64,000 nucleotides of DNA from an uncultured Rhodospirillaceae bacterium (GCA_937887565.1 CALABS010000052.1:49481-113480), one strand, 5' to 3'. Shown: positions 1 through 9,218, counted from the first letter of the stretch. The notes: a model not told the origin generated them from the sequence alone. Program-made: numbers and translations.

Positions 1-665
1 ATCCCGAGCTGCGCCTGCATCTCTCGGTCCAGGCCGCCGCCTCCAACCCCGATGCCATCCGCTTCTACGCCGATACCTTCGGGGTCAGGCGGGTGGTGCT
101 GCCGCGCGTGCTGACGGTCCAGGAGATCGCGGCGCTGAACGACAAGATCCGCCCGGTCGAGACCGAGGTGTTCGTGTTCGGCGGCCTGTGCGTCATGGCC
201 GAGGGCCGCTGCGCGCTGTCCTCCTACGCCACCGGCCAGTCGCCCAACATGAACGGCGTCTGCTCGCCGGCCGGCCATGTCCGCTATGTGGAGGAAGCGT
301 CGGGCGGCGTGACCTCGCAGTTGGCCGGCTTCACCATCAACCGCTTCGGGGCCGGCGAGCCGGCCGGCTATCCGACCCTGTGCAAGGGCCGCTTCCAGGC
401 GGCCGGCCGCACCAGCTACCTGTTCGAGGAGCCGACCTCGCTCAACACCCTGGCCATCCTGCCCGATCTCATCAAGGCGGGCGTCACCGCCTTCAAGATC
501 GAGGGCCGCCAGCGCGGCCGCGCCTATGTGGCGGCGGTGGTGCAGGCGTTCCGGGCCGGCGTCGACGCGGTGATGGCGGGCCGGGCGCTGCCCGACATCG
601 ACCTCGACCGCATCACCGAGGGCGGCCGGCAGACCACCGGCGCTTACGAGAAGGCCTGGCGTTGA
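1..665 (+). CDS. ubiU: UbiU, O2-independent ubiquinone hydroxylation protein (5' truncated)
   Basis: The frame is open from base 3 to the stop at 665; the N-terminal third lies outside the window. The fragment is a U32-peptidase-family protein with four cysteines spaced 7, 17 and 40 residues apart (CVMAEGRC, then NGVC, then PTLC). This is nearly the spacing of the four 4Fe-4S ligands of E. coli UbiU (C169, C176, C193, C232, recalled). UbiU works with UbiV in the oxygen-independent hydroxylation steps of ubiquinone synthesis during anaerobic growth. The ubiV gene follows directly, which separates this pair from ordinary U32 proteases. Whether ubiT lies upstream cannot be seen. Confidence 0.93.
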   Translation, partial: PELRLHLSVQAAASNPDAIRFYADTFGVRRVVLPRVLTVQEIAALNDKIRPVETEVFVFGGLCVMAEGRCALSSYATGQSPNMNGVCSPAGHVRYVEEASGGVTSQLAGFTINRFGAGEPAGYPTLCKGRFQAAGRTSYLFEEPTSLNTLAILPDLIKAGVTAFKIEGRQRGRAYVAAVVQAFRAGVDAVMAGRALPDIDLDRITEGGRQTTGAYEKAWR

Positions 666-673
666 CCAAGACC

Positions 674-1582
674 ATGACCCCGTCCCCCACGTCGCTGACC
701 CTGGGCCCGTGCCTGTTCAACTGGCGGCCCGAGACCCTGCGCGACTTCTATTTCCGCATCGCCGACGAGGCCGACGTGGACACCGTCTGCGTCGGCGAGG
801 TGGTGTGCTCGAAGCGCACGCCGTTCTTCGCCCCCTTCGTGCCGGAGGTGCTCGAGCGCCTGGCCGCCGCCGGCAAGGAGGTGGTGCTGTCGTCTCTGGC
901 CCTGATCATGAGCGAGCGCGAGTTGGAGCAGGCCCGCGAGCTGGCCGCCGCCGAGGGCTGGCTGGTCGAGGCCAACGACGTCTCGGTCGCCGCCATGATG
1001 GGCGGGCGGCCGTTCGTGGTCGGCCCCATGGTCAACGTCTACAACGAGGGCACCCTGGCTTACCTGGAGGACCGGGGCGCCACCCGCGCCTGCCTGCCGG
1101 CCGAGCTGCCGGCCGAGGTGATCGGCCTGCTGGCCGGATCGGCCAAGGCCGAGATCGAGGTTCAGGCGTTCGGGCGCTTGCCGCTGGCCATTTCCGCCCG
1201 CTGCTACCATGCCCGCTCGCGCAATCTCGCCAAGGACGGCTGCCAGTACGTCTGCGCCGAGGACCCCGACGGCATGGCGGTGGACACGCTCGACGACGAG
1301 CCGTTCCTGGCCGTCAACGGCACCCAGACGATGTCCTATCACTATCTGGACCTGCTGGCCGAGCTGGGCGACCTACGCCGCATGGGCGTGCACCGCTTCC
1401 GCCTGTGGCCACAGGACGTGGATATGGTGGCGGTGGCGGCGCTGTACCGCGCGGTGCTGGCCGGCGGCCTCGATCCGGCCGAGGCCGGCGGCCGCCTCGA
1501 GGCGCTGTGCCCCGGCGCCGAATTCGCCAACGGCTACATCCATGGTCGTGAAGGTCATCTGTTCGTGGACGCGGACGGTTAA
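674..1582 (+). CDS. ubiV: UbiV, O2-independent ubiquinone hydroxylation protein
   Basis: A 302-residue U32-family protein. Counting from the ATG at 674, cysteines fall at C39, C177, C190 and C194, the same spacing as the iron-sulfur ligands of E. coli UbiV (C39, C180, C193, C197, recalled). It is the partner of UbiU in anaerobic ubiquinone hydroxylation. A TTG at 662 in the same frame overlaps the ubiU stop and is an alternative start giving a four-residue extension; either way the two genes are translationally close and surely one operon. The C-terminus ends GREGHLFVDADG. There is no sign of decay. Confidence 0.93.
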   Translation: MTPSPTSLTLGPCLFNWRPETLRDFYFRIADEADVDTVCVGEVVCSKRTPFFAPFVPEVLERLAAAGKEVVLSSLALIMSERELEQARELAAAEGWLVEANDVSVAAMMGGRPFVVGPMVNVYNEGTLAYLEDRGATRACLPAELPAEVIGLLAGSAKAEIEVQAFGRLPLAISARCYHARSRNLAKDGCQYVCAEDPDGMAVDTLDDEPFLAVNGTQTMSYHYLDLLAELGDLRRMGVHRFRLWPQDVDMVAVAALYRAVLAGGLDPAEAGGRLEALCPGAEFANGYIHGREGHLFVDADG

Positions 1583-1666
1583 GGCACCCCCTTGTCGCTG
1601 GCCGCGTGCGGCGGCATACTGTTCGACCAGACGCGGGCATGCCGGCGCGGGGGTGAACGGTGTCGG

Positions 1667-2686
1667 ATGGGGACAATGGCAGCCGTTGACGAGACGAAGG
1701 CGCCGGAGGACGATGGGTCCATCCGGTTCGACCACAAATTCTTCCAGTCGTTCGAGGATCTGTATTTCCGCCTCAGCGATACCGGGGAACCCGTGGCCGT
1801 CCTCAAGCTGGCCAGCAACGATGCCGTCCTGTCCTTCGACGGGATCAAAAAGGAATTCATGCTGGGCGAGGATTCCCACGACGCCCGCATGCTGGCCCAG
1901 GTGGCCGAGGGGCTGCAATTCGTGCGCGGCCTGCGGCCGGGCGAGAACCTGCCCAAGGAAATCCTGACCCGCGAGGCATCGTGGGAACCCACCGACCGTC
2001 ATCGCCGCATCGCCCACCAGCGCCTGACCATGCAGTTGGTCACCTGGCTGACCGGCAACGAGCACATCTTCACCTCGGTGGAGGAACTGGCCCAGGTGGC
2101 CGAGGACCCGCAGGTCAAGAAGAACGTCAACCTGGCCTTCGCCGAGGCCGCCGAGGAGATCGGCATCGGCCGCGAGCGCCGCGAGGACGTGATCCACTAC
2201 ATCGAGATGCTGGCCAAGGAGCTGGCCTATATCGAGGCCGAGCGCGACGTCTACGCCGAGATCAAGAAGATCGACGAGAAGCTGCAGGGGTTGCGCCGCC
2301 TCTACTCGGCCGACCGCAGCATGATCGAGACCACCGACCAAGTGGCGCGGCTGTCGCAGCGCGCGCTCAAGGTGTTCCAGGACTATTTCGACCAGATCGA
2401 CGCCCAGACCGGCGAGATTCTGGCCATGCTCAAGAACATCGACAACCAGGTCGACTACATCCGTTCGGTGCGCGACGAGCTGCACCGCCGCCTGATGCCG
2501 TGGGAAGACATCATCCCCATCTGGAAGACGGTGTTCGTGGTGCGCTCGGACGAGAACATCAACCGCATCCGCGACATCTACCAGTTCCTGGCGCCGCGCT
2601 TCATGCAGGTCAACGACTGGGTGCTGATGACCAAGCGCGGCCTGGGCGTGAAGAAGAGGCCGCTGGGCGGCATCATGCGGTGGTGA
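1667..2686 (+). CDS. Conserved-looking hypothetical protein, helical
   Basis: About 339 residues, not recognised. Starts at 1667 or 1676 are both possible; GGGG lies just before 1676 and GGGTGA at 1651 suits 1667. An upstream ATG at 1592 would add an implausible Cys/Arg-rich leader. The protein is charged and mostly helical by eye, with a likely coiled coil at about residues 165-235 (runs such as EMLAKELAYIEAERDVYAEI). It lacks a signal peptide and membrane segments, so it is probably cytoplasmic, and ends in a basic tail (KKRPLGGIMRW). It follows ubiV by about 85 bp and converges on the chorismate mutase gene. Codon use matches the neighbours, which supports a real gene. No function is proposed. 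Confidence 0.72.
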   Translation: MGTMAAVDETKAPEDDGSIRFDHKFFQSFEDLYFRLSDTGEPVAVLKLASNDAVLSFDGIKKEFMLGEDSHDARMLAQVAEGLQFVRGLRPGENLPKEILTREASWEPTDRHRRIAHQRLTMQLVTWLTGNEHIFTSVEELAQVAEDPQVKKNVNLAFAEAAEEIGIGRERREDVIHYIEMLAKELAYIEAERDVYAEIKKIDEKLQGLRRLYSADRSMIETTDQVARLSQRALKVFQDYFDQIDAQTGEILAMLKNIDNQVDYIRSVRDELHRRLMPWEDIIPIWKTVFVVRSDENINRIRDIYQFLAPRFMQVNDWVLMTKRGLGVKKRPLGGIMRW

Positions 2687-2702
2687 GGCGCGGGGCGCCC
2701 AG

Positions 2703-2999
2703 TCACCCCTCGCCGTGGACTTTCTTCCACTCCTGGGACTCGTGGATGATGAAGGCGTTGATCATCGCCCGGTAGATGTGCTCGATCAGGTCGGGGTCGG
2801 TGCCTTCCTCGACGGCGATATGGCGGACCTTCAGCACGATGGCCTCGATGCGCTCGTTGTCGACCACGGCGCTCTTGGTCGCCTTGAAACCGGCCGCCTG
2901 CTCCACGTAGCCGGCGCGTTCGGCCAGCAGGGGGACGATCCGCCGGTCCAGCCGATCGATGTTTTCCCGCACCTGCTCAAGGGTCTCGCACTTCATCAT
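2703..2999 (-). CDS. Chorismate mutase, type II (AroQ/PchB class)
   Basis: A 98-residue all-helical chorismate mutase domain. It carries the family pattern LEQVRENIDRLDRRIVPLLAERAGYV with the first-helix arginine, then a lysine in AAGFKATK and a long final helix. The stand-alone short form and its sequence resemble the PchB-like chorismate mutases that isomerise chorismate to prephenate for Phe/Tyr synthesis; isochorismate-pyruvate lyase activity cannot be excluded from sequence. The ATG at 2999 follows GGGAGA at good spacing, and a second ATG comes immediately after it. It lies 29 bp downstream of the gshA stop on the opposite side of transcription order and may be co-transcribed with neighbours on the minus strand. 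Confidence 0.85.
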   Translation of the reverse strand: MMKCETLEQVRENIDRLDRRIVPLLAERAGYVEQAAGFKATKSAVVDNERIEAIVLKVRHIAVEEGTDPDLIEHIYRAMINAFIIHESQEWKKVHGEG

Positions 3000-3028
3000 C
3001 GTTCTCCCGGTACACAAGTCTTCGGACG

Positions 3029-4396
3029 TCAGTAGGCATATTCCCTAAAGATCGGATCGACGTTGCCGCGCCAGCGGCCGTGATAGGCCTCCAGCATCTC
3101 CTCGGCCGGGGTTCGCCCGGATTCGGCGATGGCCTTCAGGGTATCGAGGAAGATGGACTCGTCGCGGCCCGAATCGTTGAACCGCCGCCGCGCCCTCAGG
3201 CCGGCGGCCGACAGCTCCAGGACCTCCAGGGCCAGGTCGCGGACGGAGCGGCCGCGCACGCTGGCCTTGAGGCCCAGGCGCGGAACCTCGGCGCGCAGGC
3301 GCTCGCGCTCCTCGATGGTCCAGTCCTTGACCAGCTCCCAGGCGGCGGCCAGGGCGCCGTCGTCGTAGAGCAGGCCGGTCCATAGCGCCGGCAGCGCGCA
3401 CAGCCGCCGCCACGGGCCGCCGTCGGCGCCGCGCATCTCCAGGTATTTCTTCAGCCGCACCTCGGGGAAGGCGGTGGTCAGGTGGTCGTTCCAGTCGCCG
3501 ATGGTCGGCACCTCGCCCGGCAGGGCCGGCAGGCGGCCGGCCATGAAGTCGCGGAACGACTGGCCCGAGGCATCGATGTAGCGGCCGTCGCGGTAGACGA
3601 AATACATCGGCACGTCGAGCATGTAGTCCACGTAGCGCTCGAAGCCCATGCCGGGCTCGAACACGAAGGGCAGCATGCCGCAGCGGTCGGGGTCGGTGTC
3701 GGTCCACACGTCCGAACGTGACGACAGCAGGCCCGACGGCCGGCCGTCGATGAACGGCGAACTGGCGAACAGCGCCGTGGCCACCGGCTGCAACGCCAGC
3801 GACACCCGGAACTTGGCCACCATGTCGGCCTCGGAGGCGAAGTCCAGATTGACCTGCACGGTCGAGGTGCGCAGCATCATGTCCAGGCCCTTGGAGCCGC
3901 GCTTGGGCATGTAGTCGCGCATGATGCGGTAGCGGCCCTTGGGCATCCACGGGATGTCGTCGCGGCCCCATTTGGGCTGGAAGCCGACTCCCAGGAAGCC
4001 GATATGCAGCTTGGCCGCCACCTGCTTGACCTGTTTCAAGTGGGCGTAGGTCTCGCGGCAGGTCAGGTGAATGCTGTCCAGCGGCGCCCCCGACAGTTCC
4101 AACTGGCCGCCCGGTTCCAGGGTCACGCTGGCGCCGGTGTCGTCCACCAGGGCGATGAGGTTGCCGTTCTCCTCGACCGGCTGCCAGCCCAGCCGCACCA
4201 GCCCCAGCAGCACCGCCTTGACGCCGCGCTCGCCGTCATAGGGCAGCGGGCGCAGGTCGTCCAGGGTGTAGGCGAATTTCTCGTGCTCGGTGCCGATGCG
4301 CCAAGCCTCGCGGGGCTTGCAGCCCGACGCCAGATGCTCGACCAGCTGGCGTTTGGAAGTGACGGGGTCGCCGCTCGGTTTGGCGGGTGCGGACAT
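3029..4396 (-). CDS. gshA: Glutamate-cysteine ligase, plant/alphaproteobacterial type
   Basis: A 455-residue GCS2-family enzyme that joins glutamate and cysteine in the first, ATP-dependent step of glutathione synthesis in the cytoplasm. Family marks include RIGTEHEKFAY near the start, LEPGGQLELSGAPL (substrate/metal-binding Glu residues), the MLRTSTVQVNLDF strand and a C-terminal NVDPIFREYAY. The start at 4396 gives the usual N-terminus (MSAPAKPSGDPVTSKRQLVE); the open frame continues 23 codons upstream but that leader is low-complexity and Arg/Pro-rich. The length is normal for the plant-like class. The gene is followed by the chorismate mutase gene on the same strand. Confidence 0.93.
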   Translation of the reverse strand: MSAPAKPSGDPVTSKRQLVEHLASGCKPREAWRIGTEHEKFAYTLDDLRPLPYDGERGVKAVLLGLVRLGWQPVEENGNLIALVDDTGASVTLEPGGQLELSGAPLDSIHLTCRETYAHLKQVKQVAAKLHIGFLGVGFQPKWGRDDIPWMPKGRYRIMRDYMPKRGSKGLDMMLRTSTVQVNLDFASEADMVAKFRVSLALQPVATALFASSPFIDGRPSGLLSSRSDVWTDTDPDRCGMLPFVFEPGMGFERYVDYMLDVPMYFVYRDGRYIDASGQSFRDFMAGRLPALPGEVPTIGDWNDHLTTAFPEVRLKKYLEMRGADGGPWRRLCALPALWTGLLYDDGALAAAWELVKDWTIEERERLRAEVPRLGLKASVRGRSVRDLALEVLELSAAGLRARRRFNDSGRDESIFLDTLKAIAESGRTPAEEMLEAYHGRWRGNVDPIFREYAY

Positions 4397-4452
4397 TGGG
4401 GGGGTTCCTGACGTGACGGGCGCGCGGCGGGGGGGCGGAAATCGGGCGGCCC

Positions 4453-4821
4453 TCAGCCGCCGCAATACCGGGCGACCTCGTCCAGCAGCTTACGGATGGA
4501 GATGGGCTTGGTGATGACTTGGTTGAAGCCTTCCTTGAGGAAGCCGGCCACCGAATCGGGATCGGCGAAGGCGGTGACCGCCAGCACCGGGACGGCGGCG
4601 GTGCGGTCATCGTCGCGGAGCATGCGCAACAGATCGACGCCGGAATACTTGGGCAACTGGATGTCCATCAGGATCAGTCCGGCCTTGGCGTCGGCGGCAA
4701 GCTCCACTAGGCCCTCGCCGTCGATGGACTTGACGGTCTCGTATCCGGCGATGGACAGCGCCTGCTCCAGGAGCTTCATGTTCATGGCGTTGTCCTCGAC
4801 GATGACCACGGTGCCGGTCAT
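4453..4821 (-). CDS. Single-domain response regulator, DivK-like
   Basis: A 122-residue stand-alone receiver domain. It shows the acidic pocket ED at residues 9-10, phospho-acceptor D53 in LILMDIQLP, the Thr of VTAF at about 83 and the conserved Lys of TKPIS at 105. VEDNAMNMKLLEQ and LMDIQLP strongly recall DivK/CheY-like cell-cycle receivers of alphaproteobacteria. There is no output domain, so it must act by protein contact. Its ATG overlaps the TGA of the upstream REC-PAS-GGDEF-EAL gene (ATGA), so the two are co-translated and probably partners. Canonical divK is usually next to pleD, which is not so here; I therefore call it DivK-like only. Confidence 0.9.
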   Translation of the reverse strand: MTGTVVIVEDNAMNMKLLEQALSIAGYETVKSIDGEGLVELAADAKAGLILMDIQLPKYSGVDLLRMLRDDDRTAAVPVLAVTAFADPDSVAGFLKEGFNQVITKPISIRKLLDEVARYCGG

Positions 4822-7800
4822 ATCATTCCCCCCCGTCTTTGCCCGGCCCCTTCGCCGGCCGCCTCCCATTTGGTGGCGAACGCGATGAAGTCCGCCGCCG
4901 GCAGCGGCCGGCCGATGAGGTAACCCTGAATCTCGTCGCAGCCGTGCTTGGCCAAGAGCGCCGCCTGGTTCTCGGTCTCGACGCCCTCGGCGATGGTCTT
5001 CAAGGACAGCGAATGGGCCAGCGAGATGATGGCGTTGGCGATGACGCGGCCGTCCTCGTCGTGCTCGATGTCGCGCACGAAGGCGCGGTCGATCTTGACC
5101 GTGTTGACGGGGAAGCGCTTGAGATAGGCGAGCGACGAATAGCCGGTGCCGAAGTCGTCGATGGACAGCGACACGCCCAGCCGGGCCAGCTCGCGCAGCA
5201 GCTTCAAGGTGCCCTCGCCGTCGACCATCAGCATGCTTTCGGTCAGTTCGAGATCCAGCGAGCGGGCGTCGATGCCGGCGTCGGCGATGGCCTGGGCGAC
5301 GGTGTCGGCCAGATCGGGGTCGCGGAACTGGCGACCCGAGATGTTGACCCCCAGGCGGATGGGCGGCAGCCCCAGCCGGTCCCATTCCCGCAACTGGCGG
5401 CAGGCGTCGCGCAGCACCCAGCGCCCCATGGGCACGATCAGGCCGGTCTCCTCGGCCACCGGAATGAACTTGTCGGGAGCGATGATGCCCAGTTCGGGGT
5501 GGCGCCACCGGATCAAGGCCTCGGCGCCGATCAGGCGGTAGTCGGACAGCCGCACCTGGGGCTGGAAGAACAGCTCGAACTGGCCGACCGTCAGCGCGTC
5601 CTTGATGGAGCGCTCCAGGGTCAGGCGCTCGGAGACGGCGTAGGACATGGCGGTGTCGAAGAACCCCAGCCGCCGGTCGGGGTCCTTCTTGACCGCGTGC
5701 AGCGCCATCTCGGCGCTGCGCAGCAGGTCCAGCGGTTCGTCGCCGTCGCGGGGGTGGATCGAGACGCCGATGTCGGCGGGCAGGTTGAGATCGGTGCCGT
5801 GGACGTGGAACGGCTTGGACAAATGGTCCTGCACCTGTTCGACGGCGGCGGTCACCTGGGAGAGATCCCTAAGCTGCGGGATCACCACCGCGAACTCGTC
5901 GCCGGCCAGGCGGGCGGCGGTGCCGGTGGCTCCGACCGCTTGGCTCAGGCGGCGCGCCGTCTCGCGCAGCAGCATGTTGCCGACGTCGTGACCCAGGGAG
6001 TCGTTGATGGTGGTGAAGCCGTCCAGGTCGATGGTCATCACCGCCACATGCCCGCCCAGGCTGCGGGCCATGGCCACCGCCTGGCCCAGGCGGTCGGTCA
6101 GCAGCGAGCGGTTGGGCAGGTCGGTCAGCGGGTCGTGGTTGGCCAGGTAGTTGACCCGCTGGGCCAGCTGCTTGTTCTCGGTCAGGTCGCGGATGGTGCC
6201 GGTGAACAGCCGCCGCTTGTCCAGGCGCAGTTCCGACACCGACAGATGGACCGGGATCAGCGAGCCGTCCTTGCGCCGCGCCATGACCTCGCGGCCGGTG
6301 CCGATGATCGTGCCGCCGCCGCCGGCCATGAAGCGCTGGATGTATCCATCGTGCCGCGAGGCGTCGGGCTCGGGCATCAGCATGGCGACGTTCGCGCCCA
6401 CCAATTCGGGCAGCGAATAGCCGAAGATGCGCTCCACCGACAGGTTGGCGCTGACGATGATGCCCTCGTCGTCGATGGTGACGATGGCATCCAGCACGGT
6501 GTCCATGATCGCCCGGATGCGGTGCTCGCGGGCGGCCACCGCCCGCATGGCGGCGGTGATCTCGGTGGTGTCGCGGCCGACCAGCAGGGTGGCCACGCGC
6601 TCGTCGCGGCGCAGCGCCACCGCCGACAGCTCGACGTCGCGGACACGGCCGGCGAAGGTGACCACCTTGACCGGGACCGGGTGGTCCTCCTCGTACAGCG
6701 CCTCCAGCCCCAGGTCGAAGATGGCGCGGTAGTCGGGGTGGACGAAATCGGCGAACGGCTTGCCCTCGCAGGCCGAGGCCGAGGGGGCGCGCAGCATGCC
6801 CAGGCCGGCGGCGTTGATGCGCTCGATGATCCCGTCCGCGCAGACGCAGATGAGGTCGGGCGACAGCTCGACTAGGTCGCGGTACGAGGCCTGATCCTTC
6901 ATCAGCGCCGATTCCAGCATCGACACGTCGGTGATGCGGTCGATCAGCTTCAGGATCTGCGAACCGGAATTGAGGATGCTGTCGGCATATTCGCGATAGC
7001 CGGCGGGGTTCACCGGCCCCAGCATCTCGGCGGCGATCATCTCGGCGAAGCCGATGACGTCGTTCAAGGGGGTGCGGATGTCGCGGCTCATGCGCGACAT
7101 GAAGTCGGTCTTGGCGCGGTTGGCCAGGTCGGCGGCCTCGCGGGCCTCCTCCAGCTTGTCGGCGGCGGCCCGTTCCGAGGTGACGTCGCGGCAGAACCAG
7201 GCGCAACGATGCTCGCCCGGGCGGGCGCCGGCCACGGCCAGGACCCGGTTGGCATACCAGTGGTGGCCGTCGGAATCCTCGAACTCGACGGTGCGGCCGC
7301 TGGCCAGCGCCTGGTCCAGATAGGCACGGCGGTGGGGGGCCAGCGCCTTGGGCAGCAGCTCGAACAGGTTGGCCCCGGCCAGTTGTTCGGCGGTGCGGCC
7401 GAAGAATTCCTCGCCCTTGGCGTTGATGGTGATCAGCCGCCCGTCGGCTTCCAGCAGGGCGGCGAAGTCATGGCTGGCGTCCAGCAGCGCCTCGTTGGTG
7501 CGCCGCGACGCCTCCAGCGCCAGCTGGGTCTGCTGGCGCTCGACCGCATGGCGGATGACTCGCGGCAGCAGTTCCAGGCCGGCCATGGACTTGACGATGT
7601 AGTCCTGGGCACCGGCGCGGATGGCATCCTGGGCGACGCGCTCGTCGTCGAGGCCGGTCAGCACCACCAGGGCGACGTCGGCGGCGGCCTTCTTCAACTG
7701 GCGCACGGTGTCGATGCCCGACGAATCGGGTAGGCCCAAGTCGACCAACAGGCAGTCGTAGGACTCGAGCGGCCGCGCCAGGGCCTCGGCCAGGCTGGCG

Positions 7801-7916
7801 CCGCAGTCCGCCGTCCAGGCGCCCGTGTCCTCGGCGAGCTTGATCTCGATGAGGCGCTGGTCGCCCGGGTTGTCCTCGATGACCAAAAGTCGTTTGGACG
7901 CGGAGCCGTCGATCAT
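4818..7916 (-). CDS. REC-PAS-(pseudo-HisKA)-PAS-PAS-GGDEF-EAL signalling protein
   Basis: About 1032 residues. Order: receiver (1-125, phospho-acceptor D59 in LLVDLGLP), PAS (about 145-250), a helical hairpin that looks like a kinase dimerisation domain (265-335), two PAS domains (345-455, 465-580), GGDEF (590-755) and EAL (765-1020). The helical region reads MSRDIRTPLNDVIGF, with Arg278 where kinases have the phosphorylated His, and no ATPase domain follows. The cyclase site is AGDEF (671-675), so cyclase activity is doubtful. The EAL domain looks intact (EALIRW, NISGRQF, ELTES, DDFGTGYSS), suggesting a c-di-GMP phosphodiesterase. It overlaps the DivK-like gene by 4 bp. An alternative ATG lies at 7934. 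Confidence 0.92.
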   Translation of the reverse strand: MIDGSASKRLLVIEDNPGDQRLIEIKLAEDTGAWTADCGASLAEALARPLESYDCLLVDLGLPDSSGIDTVRQLKKAAADVALVVLTGLDDERVAQDAIRAGAQDYIVKSMAGLELLPRVIRHAVERQQTQLALEASRRTNEALLDASHDFAALLEADGRLITINAKGEEFFGRTAEQLAGANLFELLPKALAPHRRAYLDQALASGRTVEFEDSDGHHWYANRVLAVAGARPGEHRCAWFCRDVTSERAAADKLEEAREAADLANRAKTDFMSRMSRDIRTPLNDVIGFAEMIAAEMLGPVNPAGYREYADSILNSGSQILKLIDRITDVSMLESALMKDQASYRDLVELSPDLICVCADGIIERINAAGLGMLRAPSASACEGKPFADFVHPDYRAIFDLGLEALYEEDHPVPVKVVTFAGRVRDVELSAVALRRDERVATLLVGRDTTEITAAMRAVAAREHRIRAIMDTVLDAIVTIDDEGIIVSANLSVERIFGYSLPELVGANVAMLMPEPDASRHDGYIQRFMAGGGGTIIGTGREVMARRKDGSLIPVHLSVSELRLDKRRLFTGTIRDLTENKQLAQRVNYLANHDPLTDLPNRSLLTDRLGQAVAMARSLGGHVAVMTIDLDGFTTINDSLGHDVGNMLLRETARRLSQAVGATGTAARLAGDEFAVVIPQLRDLSQVTAAVEQVQDHLSKPFHVHGTDLNLPADIGVSIHPRDGDEPLDLLRSAEMALHAVKKDPDRRLGFFDTAMSYAVSERLTLERSIKDALTVGQFELFFQPQVRLSDYRLIGAEALIRWRHPELGIIAPDKFIPVAEETGLIVPMGRWVLRDACRQLREWDRLGLPPIRLGVNISGRQFRDPDLADTVAQAIADAGIDARSLDLELTESMLMVDGEGTLKLLRELARLGVSLSIDDFGTGYSSLAYLKRFPVNTVKIDRAFVRDIEHDEDGRVIANAIISLAHSLSLKTIAEGVETENQAALLAKHGCDEIQGYLIGRPLPAADFIAFATKWEAAGEGAGQRRGGMI

Positions 7917-7969
7917 GGGGCGAAGATGCAGCATCCAACGGCCAAAGTAAACGACTGCGGCCGTGCCGC

Positions 7970-9211
7970 TCAGAGGATCAGCCCCACCACCGCGGCGGTC
8001 ATGCAGCTGGCGAGGGTTCCCGAGATGATGGAACGGCCGCCAAGCGCGACGATCTCGTCGCGCCGTTCCGGGGCCATGGCGGCAAGCCCGGCGATCATGA
8101 TCCCCAGCGACCCCGGATTGGCGAAGCCGCACAGCCCGTAGGTCATGATGATTCGCGAGCGCTCGGACAGCGCGCCGGCCGGCAGGCGCGACAGCTCCAG
8201 ATAGGCCAGCAGCTCGTTCAGCACCGTCTTGGTGCCCATCAGCGCCCCGGCGGTCATGGCCTCGCCGGCGGGAACGCCCATCATCCATGCCAGGGGCGCC
8301 ATGGCGACCCCCAGCATCCGTTGCAGGGTGACGGGGGCGCCGCCCATTTCGGGCAGCAACGACAAGGCGGCGTTGGCCAGGCTGACCAGCGCCACCAGCA
8401 CCACCAGCATGGCGATGATGTTGATCAGCAACTGGACGCCATCCAGCGTGCCCTTGACCACCGCATCCATGGCGCCGCCGTAGCCCGATGCGGGCATGAC
8501 CTTGCCGCCGCCGGTGCAAGTGGCGTCGGGCACCATCACCTTGGCGACGACGATGGCGGCCGGCACCGAGATCAGCGAGGCGGTCAGCAGGTGGCCGACC
8601 GGATCGGCGACCACGCCGGCCAGGAACGAGGCATATAGCACCATCACCGTGCCGGCGATGGTGGCCATGCCGCCGGTCATCACCACGAACAGTTCGCCGC
8701 GCGAGAGCCGGGAAAGGTAGGGGCGGATCAGCAGCGGCGCCTCGACCATGCCGACGAAGGCGTTGGCAGCCGACGACACTCCGACGGCGCCGCCGATGCC
8801 CAGGGACCGCTCCAGCAGCCACGAAAACCCCCGCACCACCCAGGTCAGGACCCGCCAGTGATAGAGCAGCGCCGACAGCGCGCTCATCAGCAGCACCAGC
8901 GGCAGCGCCTGGAAAGCCAGCACGAAGCCTGACGCCGGGTCGGAGGTGGCGAAAGGGGCGGGGCCGCCCCCCAGATAGCCGAAGACGAAGGCGGTGCCGG
9001 CGCGGGTGGCGCCCTGCAGCGCGTCGACGACCCGATTGAGGGCCAGGAACATGGCCTGCGAGCCCGGCGCCTTCAGCAGCAGCGCCGCTACTCCCATCTG
9101 CACGGCGATGCCGGCCAGCACTAGGCGAAGCGAGAAGCGGCGGCGGTCCTCGGACAGTGCCCAGGCAACGGCCACCAGTCCGGCCAGCCCCGCGAGTCCC
9201 TGGAACGCCAC
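7970..9211 (-). CDS. Concentrative nucleoside transporter (CNT/NupC family)
   Basis: A 413-residue polytopic inner-membrane protein of the CNT family, which imports nucleosides coupled to protons or sodium. Visible family segments are the N-terminal, gate and C-terminal domains with GVSSAANAFVGMVEAPLL, GMATIAGTVMVLYASFL and the transport-core motif GTKTVLNELLAY. CGFANPGSLGIMIAG near the C-terminus is also typical. About ten hydrophobic segments can be counted. Ion and substrate preference cannot be told by eye. Its start lies 7 bp after the stop of the unknown gene at 9219-10325, so the two probably share a transcript. The downstream REC-PAS-GGDEF-EAL gene is on the same strand after about 50 bp. 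Confidence 0.92.
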   Translation of the reverse strand: MAFQGLAGLAGLVAVAWALSEDRRRFSLRLVLAGIAVQMGVAALLLKAPGSQAMFLALNRVVDALQGATRAGTAFVFGYLGGGPAPFATSDPASGFVLAFQALPLVLLMSALSALLYHWRVLTWVVRGFSWLLERSLGIGGAVGVSSAANAFVGMVEAPLLIRPYLSRLSRGELFVVMTGGMATIAGTVMVLYASFLAGVVADPVGHLLTASLISVPAAIVVAKVMVPDATCTGGGKVMPASGYGGAMDAVVKGTLDGVQLLINIIAMLVVLVALVSLANAALSLLPEMGGAPVTLQRMLGVAMAPLAWMMGVPAGEAMTAGALMGTKTVLNELLAYLELSRLPAGALSERSRIIMTYGLCGFANPGSLGIMIAGLAAMAPERRDEIVALGGRSIISGTLASCMTAAVVGLIL

Positions 9212-9218
9212 CGCGCCG

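Noticed and set aside
4453..4821. Calling the receiver DivK itself
   Set aside because: Motifs are close to DivK, but it is not next to pleD and Rhodospirillales carry several single-domain receivers. Kept as DivK-like.
4839..6875. 678-codon open frame on the plus strand opposite the GGDEF-EAL gene
   Set aside because: It is an antisense shadow caused by high GC; its translation is low-complexity Gly/Gln/Val with no domain, while the minus strand has clear REC, PAS, GGDEF and EAL motifs.
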